DNA from: Microbacterium profundi
Lineage (GTDB): Bacteria; Actinomycetota; Actinomycetes; Actinomycetales; Microbacteriaceae
Direction: 5' to 3'
Assembly (NCBI RefSeq): GCF_000763375.1
Contig: NZ_JPSY01000001.1
Coordinates: 1,612,001-1,676,000 of the forward strand
DNA length: 64,000 nt
Part shown: positions 9,348 to 18,319 of the stretch, piece after piece
How the letters are laid out: every line of letters begins with the position of its first letter
Numbering within the stretch: position 1 is the first letter of the stretch
Program-made: the position numbers and the translations under genes
The notes under the pieces: model-generated
What the model was told of the DNA's origin: nothing
Database searches by the model: none
Seen by the model: the letters and a program-made list of their open reading frames with translations, nothing else

Positions 9348-9899
9348 GTGGATGCAGTGGAGATGGTCGTTCTGGTCGACGATGCGGGCGCCCCGATCGG
9401 TACGCAGAGCAAGGCGACGACGCACGGGCCCACGACGCCCCGGCATCTTGCGTTCTCCTGTCACGTCGTCGACGGCGATGGACGCGTTCTCGTCACCAGA
9501 CGCGCTCTGACGAAGCAGACCTGGCCCGGCGTGTGGACGAATTCGTTCTGCGGTCATCCCGCCCCCGGCGAGAGCCTGGAGGATGCCGTCCGGCGCCGCG
9601 CCGCGTTCGAACTCGGCCTCGAGGTTGACATGATCGAATGCGTTGCACCGGATTTCGGCTATATCGCCCGCGACGCCTCCGGCATCCAGGAGAACGAGTA
9701 CTGCCCGGTGTTCATCGCCACCGCTGCCTCCGCCCTGTCTCCGAATCCCGATGAGGTCGCCGAGGCGCAGTGGACGACGGCATCCGACCTGGCGCTCGCG
9801 GCTGCAGCCACCCCCTGGGCCTTCAGCCCCTGGCTCGTGGAGCATCTTCCGCAGGTGCTGCCGCATCTGCCTGGGAAGGGGGAGGGCGAGAATGCGTGA
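9348..9899 (+). CDS. idi: Isopentenyl-diphosphate delta-isomerase, type I
   Basis: About 183 residues. It interconverts IPP and DMAPP and so supplies the crt pathway. The Nudix-like type I Idi features are present: HLAFSCH, the catalytic cysteine in WTNSFCGHP, and the acidic motif ENEYCPV. GTG at 9348 gives the longest form; GTG at 9357 sits six bases after GGGGTG and may be the true start. It is the first gene of a ten-gene operon and overlaps crtE by 8 bp. Confidence 0.93.
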   Translation: MDAVEMVVLVDDAGAPIGTQSKATTHGPTTPRHLAFSCHVVDGDGRVLVTRRALTKQTWPGVWTNSFCGHPAPGESLEDAVRRRAAFELGLEVDMIECVAPDFGYIARDASGIQENEYCPVFIATAASALSPNPDEVAEAQWTTASDLALAAAATPWAFSPWLVEHLPQVLPHLPGKGEGENA

Positions 9900-10956
9900 T
9901 CCCGCCGTCGGTGTCGATGATGTCACCGCCATGTTCGATGCGAGGCTCACGGAGATCCTCGCTCACAGGAGGGAACGCTCTCGGGCGTTCTCCGCGCCGT
10001 ACGCGCAACTGTGGGATGCGCTCGAGCGCATGGCGTCGGGCGGCAAGAAGGTGCGTCCCCGACTGCTGCTGGATGCGCACGCGGCGCTCGGCGGCACCGA
10101 AGAGCGCGCGGCTGTGGACGCCGCCTGCGCGATCGAGCTGCTGCATGTCGCGCTCGTGATCCACGACGACGTGATCGATCGGGATCTGGTCCGCCGCGGC
10201 GAGATGAACATCACCGGACGATTCGCATCCGAGGCGCTGCTGCGCGGTGCGCCGAGACGGGAGGCGCACTCCTGGGGAGAGGCGTCAGCCCTCCTCGCCG
10301 GCGACCTCATGCTCACCCTGGCGCATTCCGTGCTCGCAGGGCTCGACGTGGACGAGCCGCGTCGGCGGGCCGCGCTCGACATCTTCGACGAGACGGTCTT
10401 CGAGAGCGCGGCGGGTGAGCACCAGGACGTGTGGCTCAGCCTGCGGCTCGAATCCGCAACTGCCGACGATGTGCTGGCCATGGCCGATCGGAAGACCGCA
10501 GCCTACTCGTTCCAGGCGCCGCTCATGCTCGCTGCGGTGCTCGCCGGCGCACCGCCGGCCGTTCTCGAACAGCTCACGGTGATCGCTCGTCGCATCGGCG
10601 TGATCTACCAGCTCCGCGACGACGTGCTCGGGGTGTTCGGTGACGAGCGCGAGACGGGGAAGTCCACGTTCGGCGATCTGCGCGAGGGAAAAGAGACTCT
10701 TCTCGTTTCCTACGCGCGCTCGGACCCGGCCTGGGCCACGGTCGCACCGTACTTCGGCGACGAAGGGATGAGCGCCTCGGAGGGTGAGAGTCTTCGGCGC
10801 GTCATCGAGGAGTCAGGCGCACCGCTGTTCGTCGAGTCGCTCATCTCCGAACGCTGCGCGGAGGTGCACCGGCTGATCCGCGATTCGCAGCTTCCCGCTC
10901 CCATGGTCGATCAGCTGGTCGACCTCGTCTCGACCTGCGGTGCGCGGACGTCATGA
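9892..10956 (+). CDS. crtE: Polyprenyl (geranylgeranyl) diphosphate synthase
   Basis: A 354-residue trans-prenyltransferase making the C20 precursor GGPP from IPP and an allylic diphosphate. The first Asp-rich motif is HDDVID (Asp92, Asp93, Asp96). The second is RDDVLGVFGD (Asp243, Asp244), where the last Asp of the usual DDxxD is Gly, as is common in actinobacterial homologues. The start ATG at 9892 lies inside the end of idi, and the gene overlaps crtB by 4 bp. It could make other chain lengths, but its position supports GGPP. Confidence 0.92.
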   Translation: MRDPAVGVDDVTAMFDARLTEILAHRRERSRAFSAPYAQLWDALERMASGGKKVRPRLLLDAHAALGGTEERAAVDAACAIELLHVALVIHDDVIDRDLVRRGEMNITGRFASEALLRGAPRREAHSWGEASALLAGDLMLTLAHSVLAGLDVDEPRRRAALDIFDETVFESAAGEHQDVWLSLRLESATADDVLAMADRKTAAYSFQAPLMLAAVLAGAPPAVLEQLTVIARRIGVIYQLRDDVLGVFGDERETGKSTFGDLREGKETLLVSYARSDPAWATVAPYFGDEGMSASEGESLRRVIEESGAPLFVESLISERCAEVHRLIRDSQLPAPMVDQLVDLVSTCGARTS

Positions 10957-11834
10957 ACTCGACCGACCTCGCTCTCTACACCTCGACCGCGAACGCCAGT
11001 TCACGCGTCGTCATCCGTCGCTATTCGACGTCGTTCGGGTGGGCCAGTCGCCTTCTTCCCAGCGGGATGCGCGATCACATCGCCCGTGTCTACGCACTCG
11101 TGCGCATCACGGATGAACTCGTCGACGGTCCCGCCGAGAGCGCGGGCGTCGACCGCGAGATGCGGGCGGCGTTGCTTGATGATCTGGAGGCCGAGACGGA
11201 GCGCGGCATCCGGCTGGGCTACAGCACGAACCTCGTCGTCCACGCTTTCGCGATGACCGCCCGTGAGCACGGGATCGGGATGAGGCTGTGCGCGCCGTTC
11301 TTCGCCTCGATGCGCAGGGATCTCGACGCGACCGTGTTCGATGAAGCAGAGCTCGACGACTACATCCACGGGTCTGCCGAGGTCGTCGGTCTCATGTGCC
11401 TCGCGGTCTTCGAGGCCGGAACAGTGCGTGACGACCGCGACCGCGCGCGGCTGCGGGAGGGCGCTCGCCGCCTCGGAGCGGCGTTTCAGAAGGTCAACTT
11501 CCTGCGCGACTTCGCTGGCGATCACGACGATCTCGGACGCACCTATCTCCCGGCCGTGGCTCCGACGAGCCCTGCACCGGCACTCACCGAGGCATCCAAG
11601 TCCGAGGCTGTCACGTCCATCCGCGAGGATCTCCGCGTGGCCGATGAAGCCATCCCGCTTCTCGACCCCGCGTGCCGACCTGCAGTCTGGGCCGCCAGGG
11701 CGATGTTCGGCGAGCTCACCGACCGCCTCGATGCGGCACCCGCGTCGGCGCTGATGACCACCAGAGTCAGGGTGCCAGACCCTGTCAAAGCCAGGATCCT
11801 GGTGCGCGCCCTGGCGATGAAGGCGCGTCCGTGA
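10953..11834 (+). CDS. crtB: Phytoene synthase
   Basis: A 293-residue squalene/phytoene synthase family enzyme that condenses two GGPP to phytoene. The two Asp-rich signatures are visible (VRITDELVDG and NFLRDFAGDHDDLGRTYLP), as is the conserved N-terminal RYSTSF. The ATG overlaps the crtE stop by 4 bp and the stop overlaps the crtI start by 4 bp. Confidence 0.95.
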   Translation: MNSTDLALYTSTANASSRVVIRRYSTSFGWASRLLPSGMRDHIARVYALVRITDELVDGPAESAGVDREMRAALLDDLEAETERGIRLGYSTNLVVHAFAMTAREHGIGMRLCAPFFASMRRDLDATVFDEAELDDYIHGSAEVVGLMCLAVFEAGTVRDDRDRARLREGARRLGAAFQKVNFLRDFAGDHDDLGRTYLPAVAPTSPAPALTEASKSEAVTSIREDLRVADEAIPLLDPACRPAVWAARAMFGELTDRLDAAPASALMTTRVRVPDPVKARILVRALAMKARP

Positions 11835-13390
11835 GCGGCAAGAGGGTCGTCGTCGTCGGAGGCGGCGTGAGCGGCCTGGCCACCGCATGCCTGCTCGCAC
11901 GCGACGGGCACGAGGTGACGGTCCTCGAGAAGAACGGTGCGTTCGGCGGACGGGCAGGCGTCTGGGAGAGGGACGGGTTCACGTTCGACACCGGGCCGTC
12001 GTGGTACCTCATGCCCGAGGTGTTCGAGCACTTCTACCGGATGATGGGCACCACGACCGCGGAGCAGCTCGACCTCGTGACGCTGCAGCCGGGGTATCGC
12101 ATCTACGGCGAACCTACGGAGGCCGAACCGGAGGCGCCCATCGATGTGCCGGCGGGCGAGCGTGCCGTCGCCGCTCTCTTCGAGAGCCGCGAGAGCGGCG
12201 CCGGAGGACGGATCAGCGCGTATGTCGCATCCGCCACGAAGACGTACCGCGCGGCGGTGCGCTCGTTCCTCTACAACCCGTTCTCGTCCTGGCGGGATTT
12301 CACCTCGCGAGCTGTGCTGACTGCCGCGCCCGCCGTGCTGCCGCTGCTGTTCCGGTCGCTGTGGTCGTTCGCCGCGCGCCGCTTCCAGGACCTGCGGCTG
12401 CGGCAGATCCTCGCGTACCCCGCCGTGTTCCTCGGCACTTCACCGTTCGACGCTCCGGCGCTCTATCACCTGATGAGCCACATGGATCTCATCGACGGCG
12501 TGAAGTACCCGCGGGGAGGATTCCGCGCGTTCGTCACCTCACTCGTCGACATCGCGCGAGAGAACGGCGTCGAGCTTCTCGCCGACAGCGATGTGCGGGC
12601 GATCTCCAGTGCGAACGGTGCCGTGCGGTCGGTCGAGTTCACCCGCAACGGCGAGGCGCACCGGCTCTACGCCGACGTCGTCGTCTCGGCGATCGACGAG
12701 CATCACACCGAGACAGTCCTGCTCGAACCAGCCGACCGCTCGTATCCGCAGAAGCGCTGGGACGCGCAGGTCTCAGGGCCCAGCGCCGTGCTCGTCATGC
12801 TCGGCGTGCGAGGCGCCCTGCCGCAGCTGCGTCACCACACGCTGTTCTTCTCGAACGACTGGCACGACAACTTCGACGCGATCTTCGGCTCGCCGACCCG
12901 CATCCCTGAAGCGCCGTCGCTGTACGTGTGCAAACCGAGCGCGACCGATGATGACGTGGCACCCGAGGGGCACGAGAACCTGTTCGTGCTCGTGCCGCTC
13001 CCGGCCGACACGGAGATCGGGCGCGGCGGCGTGGACGGTTCAGGCGATGAGCTCGTCCGCCTGGTCGCCGACAGAGCGATCGCGCAGATCGGCGCATGGG
13101 CGGGTATCGACGATCTGGAGTCGAGGATCGTCGTGCAGCGCACTTTCGGACCGGCCGACTTCGAGGCGGAGTTCAACACCTTCCGCGGCAGCGCACTGGG
13201 GCCCGCGCACATCCTCGCCCAGAGCGCCTTCTTCCGCGGGGTGACGCGGTCGCGCAGAGTCGACGGTCTCTACTACACGGGCGCGACGTCGGTGCCCGGC
13301 GTCGGACTGCCCATGTGCCTCATCAGCGCCGAACTCGTGCTCAAGCACGTGAGGGGCGAGCATTCCCCAGGCCCGCTGGAGGAACCGTGA
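11831..13390 (+). CDS. crtI: Phytoene desaturase (lycopene-forming)
   Basis: A 519-residue FAD-dependent CrtI desaturase. The N-terminal dinucleotide-binding motif VVGGGVSGLATA is followed by EKNGAFGGRAG, and the C-terminal FAD motif GATSVPGVGLPMCL is present. It would convert phytoene to lycopene. GTG at 11831 is preferred over earlier in-frame starts because it overlaps the crtB stop by 4 bp and gives the standard N-terminus. Confidence 0.95.
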   Translation: MSGKRVVVVGGGVSGLATACLLARDGHEVTVLEKNGAFGGRAGVWERDGFTFDTGPSWYLMPEVFEHFYRMMGTTTAEQLDLVTLQPGYRIYGEPTEAEPEAPIDVPAGERAVAALFESRESGAGGRISAYVASATKTYRAAVRSFLYNPFSSWRDFTSRAVLTAAPAVLPLLFRSLWSFAARRFQDLRLRQILAYPAVFLGTSPFDAPALYHLMSHMDLIDGVKYPRGGFRAFVTSLVDIARENGVELLADSDVRAISSANGAVRSVEFTRNGEAHRLYADVVVSAIDEHHTETVLLEPADRSYPQKRWDAQVSGPSAVLVMLGVRGALPQLRHHTLFFSNDWHDNFDAIFGSPTRIPEAPSLYVCKPSATDDDVAPEGHENLFVLVPLPADTEIGRGGVDGSGDELVRLVADRAIAQIGAWAGIDDLESRIVVQRTFGPADFEAEFNTFRGSALGPAHILAQSAFFRGVTRSRRVDGLYYTGATSVPGVGLPMCLISAELVLKHVRGEHSPGPLEEP

Positions 13391-13719
13391 ATCTCGTCTA
13401 CGCGGCGTCCTTGTTGCTGACCCTCGCGTGCCTCGTCCTGCTCGATGTGCGCTTCCGGCTCGTGTTCGCACGCACACCGGCGCGCTCCGCGGTCGGGCTG
13501 CTCGCCGGGCTGGCGTTCTTCACCGTCTGGGATGCGGTCGGCATCGGCCTTGGTGTGTTCCGTCATGTCGACTCGCGGTGGGCCACCGGCATCCTGCTCG
13601 CCCCGCAGTTCCCGATCGAGGAGCTGCTCTTCCTCGTCTTCCTCTGCTACCTCACGCTCGTGCTGCTCAGCGGGTTGCGGCATCTGCGGAACCGGCACGC
13701 GAAGCGGAGGAGCCGATGA
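13387..13719 (+). CDS. crtYe: C50 carotenoid epsilon-cyclase subunit
   Basis: A 110-residue membrane protein of the lycopene-cyclase-domain family (heterodimeric CrtYc/CrtYe type). It has three predicted helices and the conserved PIEEL motif at residues 76-80. It works with the next gene product to cyclise the ends of a C50 precursor. GTG at 13387 overlaps the crtI stop. Confidence 0.9.
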   Translation: MNLVYAASLLLTLACLVLLDVRFRLVFARTPARSAVGLLAGLAFFTVWDAVGIGLGVFRHVDSRWATGILLAPQFPIEELLFLVFLCYLTLVLLSGLRHLRNRHAKRRSR

Positions 13720-14075
13720 CCTACCTGCTCATGTCGCTGCCCTTCATCGTCGTCGCCCTGCTGGTGTTCGTACTCGGTGCTGTGCACGCGAGGCGACACG
13801 GGTCGTTCGCCGGCTACCTGTCGGCCTGGGCAGTGGCCACGGCATCCCTCGTCGTCCTCACTGTCATCTTCGACAACGTGATGATGGCGGCCGGCTTCTT
13901 CGACTACGGCGTCGCGCAGATCTCCGGCGTGCGCCTCGGACTGATACCGATCGAGGATCTGCTGTACCCGATCGCCGGCGCCCTGCTGCTCAGCGGCGCG
14001 TGGCAGATGCTCGGCGGCGAGGGCGGCACCCGCCGGACTCGTAACGCTCACCGCGAGGAGAGCCGCGGTGTCTGA
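13716..14075 (+). CDS. crtYf: C50 carotenoid epsilon-cyclase subunit
   Basis: A 119-residue partner of CrtYe with three to four helices and the matching PIEDLLY motif at residues 78-84. Both subunits are needed for cyclisation in C. glutamicum. The start overlaps crtYe by 4 bp and the end overlaps crtEb by 8 bp. Sequence alone does not distinguish decaprenoxanthin-type from sarcinaxanthin-type cyclases. Confidence 0.9.
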   Translation: MTYLLMSLPFIVVALLVFVLGAVHARRHGSFAGYLSAWAVATASLVVLTVIFDNVMMAAGFFDYGVAQISGVRLGLIPIEDLLYPIAGALLLSGAWQMLGGEGGTRRTRNAHREESRGV

Positions 14076-14958
14076 GATCCTCTCGACGAGCCGCACGCTG
14101 CTCACGGCCTCGCGCCCGTTGAGCTGGATCAACACGGCTTACCCGTTCGCCGCCGTCTACCTGATCACGACCGGACGCGTGGATGTCGCGCTGGCGATCG
14201 GGACCCTGTTCTTCCTCGTGCCCTACAACCTGGCGATGTACGGCATCAACGACGTCTTCGACTACGAGTCCGACCTCGCCAACCCCCGCAAGGGCGGAGC
14301 AGAAGGGGCGAAGCTGCCGCCTCGGCTGCACCGCGTCACTCTGCTCGCCTCCGGTCTGCTCGCCGCACCCTTCGTGATCGCACTGCTGATCCTCGGGGCG
14401 CATCGGCCGATGTCGTGGGCGGTGCTCGCGGTGAGCCTGTTCGCGGTCGTCGCCTACTCCGTGCGCGGCCTGCGGTTCAAGGAGATTCCGTTCCTCGACT
14501 CGATCACCTCCAGCACGCACTTCGTGACGCCCGCCCTGTACGCCATGGCGCTCGCCGGCACCGACGTCACTCCGCCGATCGTCGTGACGATGATCGCGTT
14601 CTTCTGCTGGGGGATGGCGAGCCACGCGTTCGGCGCCGTGCAGGACATCGTGCCCGATCGTGAGGCCGGTATCGGGTCGATCGCGACGGTGCTCGGCGCA
14701 TCGAAGACCGTCTGGTTCGCGTTCGCGCTGTGGGTCGTCGCCGGCGTGCTCATGCTCCTCGTGCCGTGGCCGGCGAACCTCGCGGCGCTCGCCGCGCTGC
14801 CGTACCTGCTCAGCGCGGCGCCGTACCTTCGCGTGGACGACGCGCGCTCCGGAGACGTCAACCGCGCGTGGCGGCGTTTCCTGTTCATCAACTACGCCGT
14901 GGGGTTCGCGATCACCCTGCTGCTCATTCTCTGCACGACGAGAGGACTGTTCGCATGA
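14068..14958 (+). CDS. crtEb: Lycopene elongase (UbiA prenyltransferase)
   Basis: A 296-residue UbiA-family membrane prenyltransferase with about eight helices. The first Asp-rich motif is NDVFDYESD (Asn61 to Asp69), and a second acidic segment is QDIVPDREAG. In the C50 pathway it adds two C5 units to lycopene, giving flavuxanthin-type intermediates for the CrtYe/Yf cyclase. Start GTG 14068. Confidence 0.92.
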   Translation: MSEILSTSRTLLTASRPLSWINTAYPFAAVYLITTGRVDVALAIGTLFFLVPYNLAMYGINDVFDYESDLANPRKGGAEGAKLPPRLHRVTLLASGLLAAPFVIALLILGAHRPMSWAVLAVSLFAVVAYSVRGLRFKEIPFLDSITSSTHFVTPALYAMALAGTDVTPPIVVTMIAFFCWGMASHAFGAVQDIVPDREAGIGSIATVLGASKTVWFAFALWVVAGVLMLLVPWPANLAALAALPYLLSAAPYLRVDDARSGDVNRAWRRFLFINYAVGFAITLLLILCTTRGLFA

Positions 14959-16457
14959 CCCGTGTGCTCGTCACCGGCGCGACCGGATACATCGGCGGCC
15001 GCCTCGTTCCCCAGCTCCTCGCCGCAGGTCACGAGGTGAGCGTGTACGTGCGCTCGCCATGGAAGCTGCGCGACGTGCCGTGGCGGCAGCAGGTCACGGT
15101 CTTCAAGGGCGACTTCTCGGATGCCGTCGCCACCCGCCGCGCGCTGAACGGTGTGGACACGGCGTTCTACCTGGTGCACTCGATGAGTGCCGGTCGGGCT
15201 TTCGTGGATGCCGAGAAGCGCGACGCAGAGCAGTTCGCCGAGGTTGCCACGGCTGCGAAGGTGGGCAGGATCGTCTACCTCGGCGGCTTGCACCCCGACG
15301 GTGCGCAGCTGTCGAAGCACCTCTCGTCGCGGGCCGCCGTCGGCCAGACCTTCCTCGACAGCGAGGTGCCGGCCATCGTCTTCCAGGCAGGCATCGTGAT
15401 CGGCTCCGGGTCGGCGTCGTTCGAGATGATCCGCCACCTCACCGAGGTGCTGCCGTACATGCCCGCGCCCCGCTGGGTGCGCAATCATGTGCAGCCCATC
15501 GCCATCCGCGACGTGCTGCGATACCTGGTGCGAGCCGTCGACCTACCGGACGGCCTGAACCGCACCTTCGATATCGGAGGGCCCGATGTACTGCGCTACG
15601 GCCAGATGATGAACGGATACGCGGTCGAGGCGGGGCTCCCGCAGCGCGGGATCGCCGCGCTGCCGGTGCTCACGCCGTGGCTCGCGTCGCAGTGGGTGAG
15701 CCTGGTGAGCCCCGTTCCGCGTTCGATCGCGGTGCCGATCATCGCCTCGCTGCAGAACGACTGCGTCATGAGTGAGCACGACATCGACGAGCACATCGAA
15801 CCACCAGAGGGAGGGCTGCTGCCGTACCGGACGGCCGTGCGGCTGGCGCTGAAGCGCGAGGAGGAGGGCCAGGTCGAGACGAGCTGGCAGAGCGCCACAG
15901 TGCCCGGCGCGCCGAGCGACCCCCTCCCGAGCGATCCGGACTGGGCAGGGCACACCGTGTTCACCGACCTGCGCGAGCGGCGCACCGCCGCCTCCACGGC
16001 AGCCGTGTGGGACGTGATCGAGTCGATCGGCGGCGAGAAGGGCTGGTATTCCTTCCCGCTGGCGTGGGCCGCGCGTGGCTGGATCGATCGGCTCGTCGGC
16101 GGCGTCGGAATGCGGCGGGGCCGCCGGCATCCGACCCGGTTGCACACCGGCGACGTGATCGACGTCTGGCGGGTGGAGGCGGTCGAGCACGGGCGCACAC
16201 TGCGCCTTCGAGCGGAGATGCGGATGCCGGGGCGAGGGTGGCTCGAACTCGGCGTCGAGCCGGCCGACGGCGGGAGCCTCTACCGCCAGCGCGCCGTGTA
16301 CTTCCCGAAAGGGCTGACGGGCCGGTTGTACTGGGCGATGCTGCTGCCCTTCCACGGCGTGATCTTCAACGGCATGGCGCAGAGCATCCTGCGGGCGGCC
16401 GAGCGCACTCCGGCCGAGCGTGCGACGGCGGAGCGCACTCCGGGGGAGGCGGCATGA
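14955..16457 (+). CDS. NAD(P)-binding SDR / DUF2867 fusion protein
   Basis: A 500-residue two-domain protein. The N-terminal atypical SDR starts with the Rossmann motif VLVTGATGYIGG and runs to about residue 300. The C-terminal part, about 340-490, matches the DUF2867 layout (EKGWYSFPLAWAARGWIDRL), a START-like region that may hold a hydrophobic ligand. The enzyme activity is unknown. It is locked into the crt operon by 4-bp overlaps with crtEb and the next gene, so a role in carotenoid or quinone chemistry is possible but unproven. Confidence 0.8.
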   Translation: MTRVLVTGATGYIGGRLVPQLLAAGHEVSVYVRSPWKLRDVPWRQQVTVFKGDFSDAVATRRALNGVDTAFYLVHSMSAGRAFVDAEKRDAEQFAEVATAAKVGRIVYLGGLHPDGAQLSKHLSSRAAVGQTFLDSEVPAIVFQAGIVIGSGSASFEMIRHLTEVLPYMPAPRWVRNHVQPIAIRDVLRYLVRAVDLPDGLNRTFDIGGPDVLRYGQMMNGYAVEAGLPQRGIAALPVLTPWLASQWVSLVSPVPRSIAVPIIASLQNDCVMSEHDIDEHIEPPEGGLLPYRTAVRLALKREEEGQVETSWQSATVPGAPSDPLPSDPDWAGHTVFTDLRERRTAASTAAVWDVIESIGGEKGWYSFPLAWAARGWIDRLVGGVGMRRGRRHPTRLHTGDVIDVWRVEAVEHGRTLRLRAEMRMPGRGWLELGVEPADGGSLYRQRAVYFPKGLTGRLYWAMLLPFHGVIFNGMAQSILRAAERTPAERATAERTPGEAA

Positions 16458-16933
16458 GGCTCTGGTCGGTGCATCCGAAGTACTTCGACCGCCAGGCGCT
16501 CACGGCGTGCTGGCGCGAGGGTCTGCTCGCGCAGGCCGTGATCTCCGAACCGGGCAAGGGCTACTCCCGTCATCCGCAGTTGAGAAGGTTCCATGAGACC
16601 GACGAGCCGCGTGCGGCGATCGGCGACTACCTCAGTGCCATCGTCGACGAGGCGGATGCGCGCGGGTACCGCTTCACACGCGACAAGATCCGGATGACGG
16701 GTTTCGGCCGGGCGATGCCGGTGAACGACGGCCAGCTCGCCTACGAATGGACGCACCTACTGGCGAAGCTCGAGAGGCGCAGTCCGTCGGTGTGGGAGCG
16801 ATGGCGCGGGGTGCCGATCCCCGACCCGCATCCGGGCTTCACGGTCGTCAGCGGTCCGATCGCCGAGTGGGAGAAGGTCGCGATGGCAGACCCCGGTCGC
16901 AGCAGCACAGGTCAACAGGAGGCAGGAACATGA
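16454..16933 (+). CDS. Pyrimidine-dimer DNA glycosylase family protein
   Basis: A 159-residue protein beginning MRLWSVHPKYFDRQALTACW with the following GLLAQAV and KGYSRHPQLRRF segments. These are the signature of the pyrimidine-dimer glycosylase/endonuclease V-like family (T4 DenV-related annotation). Such proteins excise UV-induced pyrimidine dimers; activity of this subgroup is less tested than T4 DenV. It overlaps both neighbours by 4 bp inside the carotenoid operon, suggesting a joint photoprotection response. Confidence 0.78.
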   Translation: MRLWSVHPKYFDRQALTACWREGLLAQAVISEPGKGYSRHPQLRRFHETDEPRAAIGDYLSAIVDEADARGYRFTRDKIRMTGFGRAMPVNDGQLAYEWTHLLAKLERRSPSVWERWRGVPIPDPHPGFTVVSGPIAEWEKVAMADPGRSSTGQQEAGT

Positions 16934-18189
16934 GCACCGAATCAGAGCAGCAGTACGATCCTTCCGCCGAGGCGGTCGAGTCCGCAGCATCCGGCCGTCG
17001 CGAGCTCAAGCCCCCGAAGGCGTCGGGAGTGCATCTCGAGCAAGGCGCGAAGGTGCCGTCCGCATCCCCGGCGGCGCAGTCCGGGCCGGAGCATGTCGTC
17101 GAACCGGTCGCCTATGACGCGATCCTGCTGTCGGGTTTCGGCGGCCCGGAGGGACAGGACGACGTGCTGCCTTTCCTCCGCAATGTGACACGGGGACGCG
17201 GCATCCCGGACGAGCGCCTGGAAGAGGTCGCCCACCATTACCGCCGGTTCGGCGGAGTGAGCCCGATCAACGACCAGAACCGCCTTCTTCGCCAGGGGCT
17301 GAAGGCCGCTCTCGCGGAAGCCGGCCTGGATCTGCCCGTCTACTGGGGCAACCGCAACTGGGCGCCGTACCTGGATGAGGCGCTCGAGAGCGCGGCGGAC
17401 GACGGCATCCGCCGGATGATCGCGATCCCGACCAGCGCGTACTCGTCGTACTCGTCGTGCCGGCAGTACCGCGAGGACTGGGCCGACGCGCTCGAGGCGA
17501 GTGGCACGCAGGGGATCATCCAGATCGACAAGGTCAGGCAGTTCTTCTCGCATCCCGGCTTCATCCAGCCCTTCATCGAGGGTGTGCGCGACGGCATCGC
17601 GGCCGCGGCGCAGGCCGGGCATGACGCATCGAACGTCGAGGTGCTGTTCTCCACGCACAGCATCCCCACTCAGGATGCGGAGCTGTCGGGTGCGGGCCTG
17701 TTCACCGATGTCGACGGCGGAGGCTACGCCGCGCAGCACCTGGCCGTCGCCGAGGAGGTCATGGCCGCCGCCGCACCGGGCGTCTCGTGGCAGCTCGTCT
17801 ACCAGTCGCGGTCCGGCCCGCCTTCTCAGCCGTGGCTCGAGCCAGACATCAACGACGCGCTCGAGGCGCTCGAACACCGCAGCGCGGTGCTGATCGTGCC
17901 GCTCGGATTCGTGAGCGACCACATGGAGGTCATCTGGGATCTCGACACCGAGGCGATCGAGACGGCGGACCGCCTCGGTCTGTGGAGCCTTCGAACCGCG
18001 ACGCCGGGCACGCATCCGGCGTTCGTCGGCGCGCTCGTCGATCTCGTGCAGGAGCGCATCGTCGGACGGCCGGTCGAGGCTCGCGCGAACGCGACGACGC
18101 TGGGGCCGTGGTTCGATGTCTGCCGACCCGGATGCTGCGCGAACAAGCGGCTCGGATTCTCTCCGGCGATCGCGGGTCTGCAGCCCTGA
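16930..18189 (+). CDS. hemH: Ferrochelatase, coproporphyrin type, with N-terminal extension
   Basis: A 419-residue ferrochelatase that in actinobacteria inserts iron into coproporphyrin III. The core starts near residue 62 (YDAILLSGFGGPEG); the metal-site region contains STHSIP. Actinobacterial [2Fe-2S]-ligand cysteines are seen in YSSCRQY and in the C-terminal DVCRPGCC. The first 60 residues are a charged, Ala/Ser/Glu-rich extension not needed for the fold. ATG 16930 overlaps the preceding stop. It is the last gene of the overlapping series. Confidence 0.92.
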   Translation: MSTESEQQYDPSAEAVESAASGRRELKPPKASGVHLEQGAKVPSASPAAQSGPEHVVEPVAYDAILLSGFGGPEGQDDVLPFLRNVTRGRGIPDERLEEVAHHYRRFGGVSPINDQNRLLRQGLKAALAEAGLDLPVYWGNRNWAPYLDEALESAADDGIRRMIAIPTSAYSSYSSCRQYREDWADALEASGTQGIIQIDKVRQFFSHPGFIQPFIEGVRDGIAAAAQAGHDASNVEVLFSTHSIPTQDAELSGAGLFTDVDGGGYAAQHLAVAEEVMAAAAPGVSWQLVYQSRSGPPSQPWLEPDINDALEALEHRSAVLIVPLGFVSDHMEVIWDLDTEAIETADRLGLWSLRTATPGTHPAFVGALVDLVQERIVGRPVEARANATTLGPWFDVCRPGCCANKRLGFSPAIAGLQP

Positions 18190-18270
18190 CCTCGAACGGA
18201 GCACGACCCGGGTGTCGCCGGGACCGATTGAGTAACATCATCCTCGAGATGGATGCGGGCGCCGCGGAAG

Positions 18271-18295
18271 CTCCGTATCTTTGGAACATACGGAG
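18271..18295. promoter_or_regulatory. Inverted repeat CTCCGTAT-N9-ATACGGAG
   Basis: A perfect 8-bp dyad with a 9-base spacer lies in the 130-bp gap after hemH and 25 bp before the next gene's start. No U-run follows, so it looks more like an operator or 5' leader hairpin than a terminator. Confidence 0.4.
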
Positions 18296-18319
18296 GCTGA
18301 ACCGGGGGGTTTGGACGAT

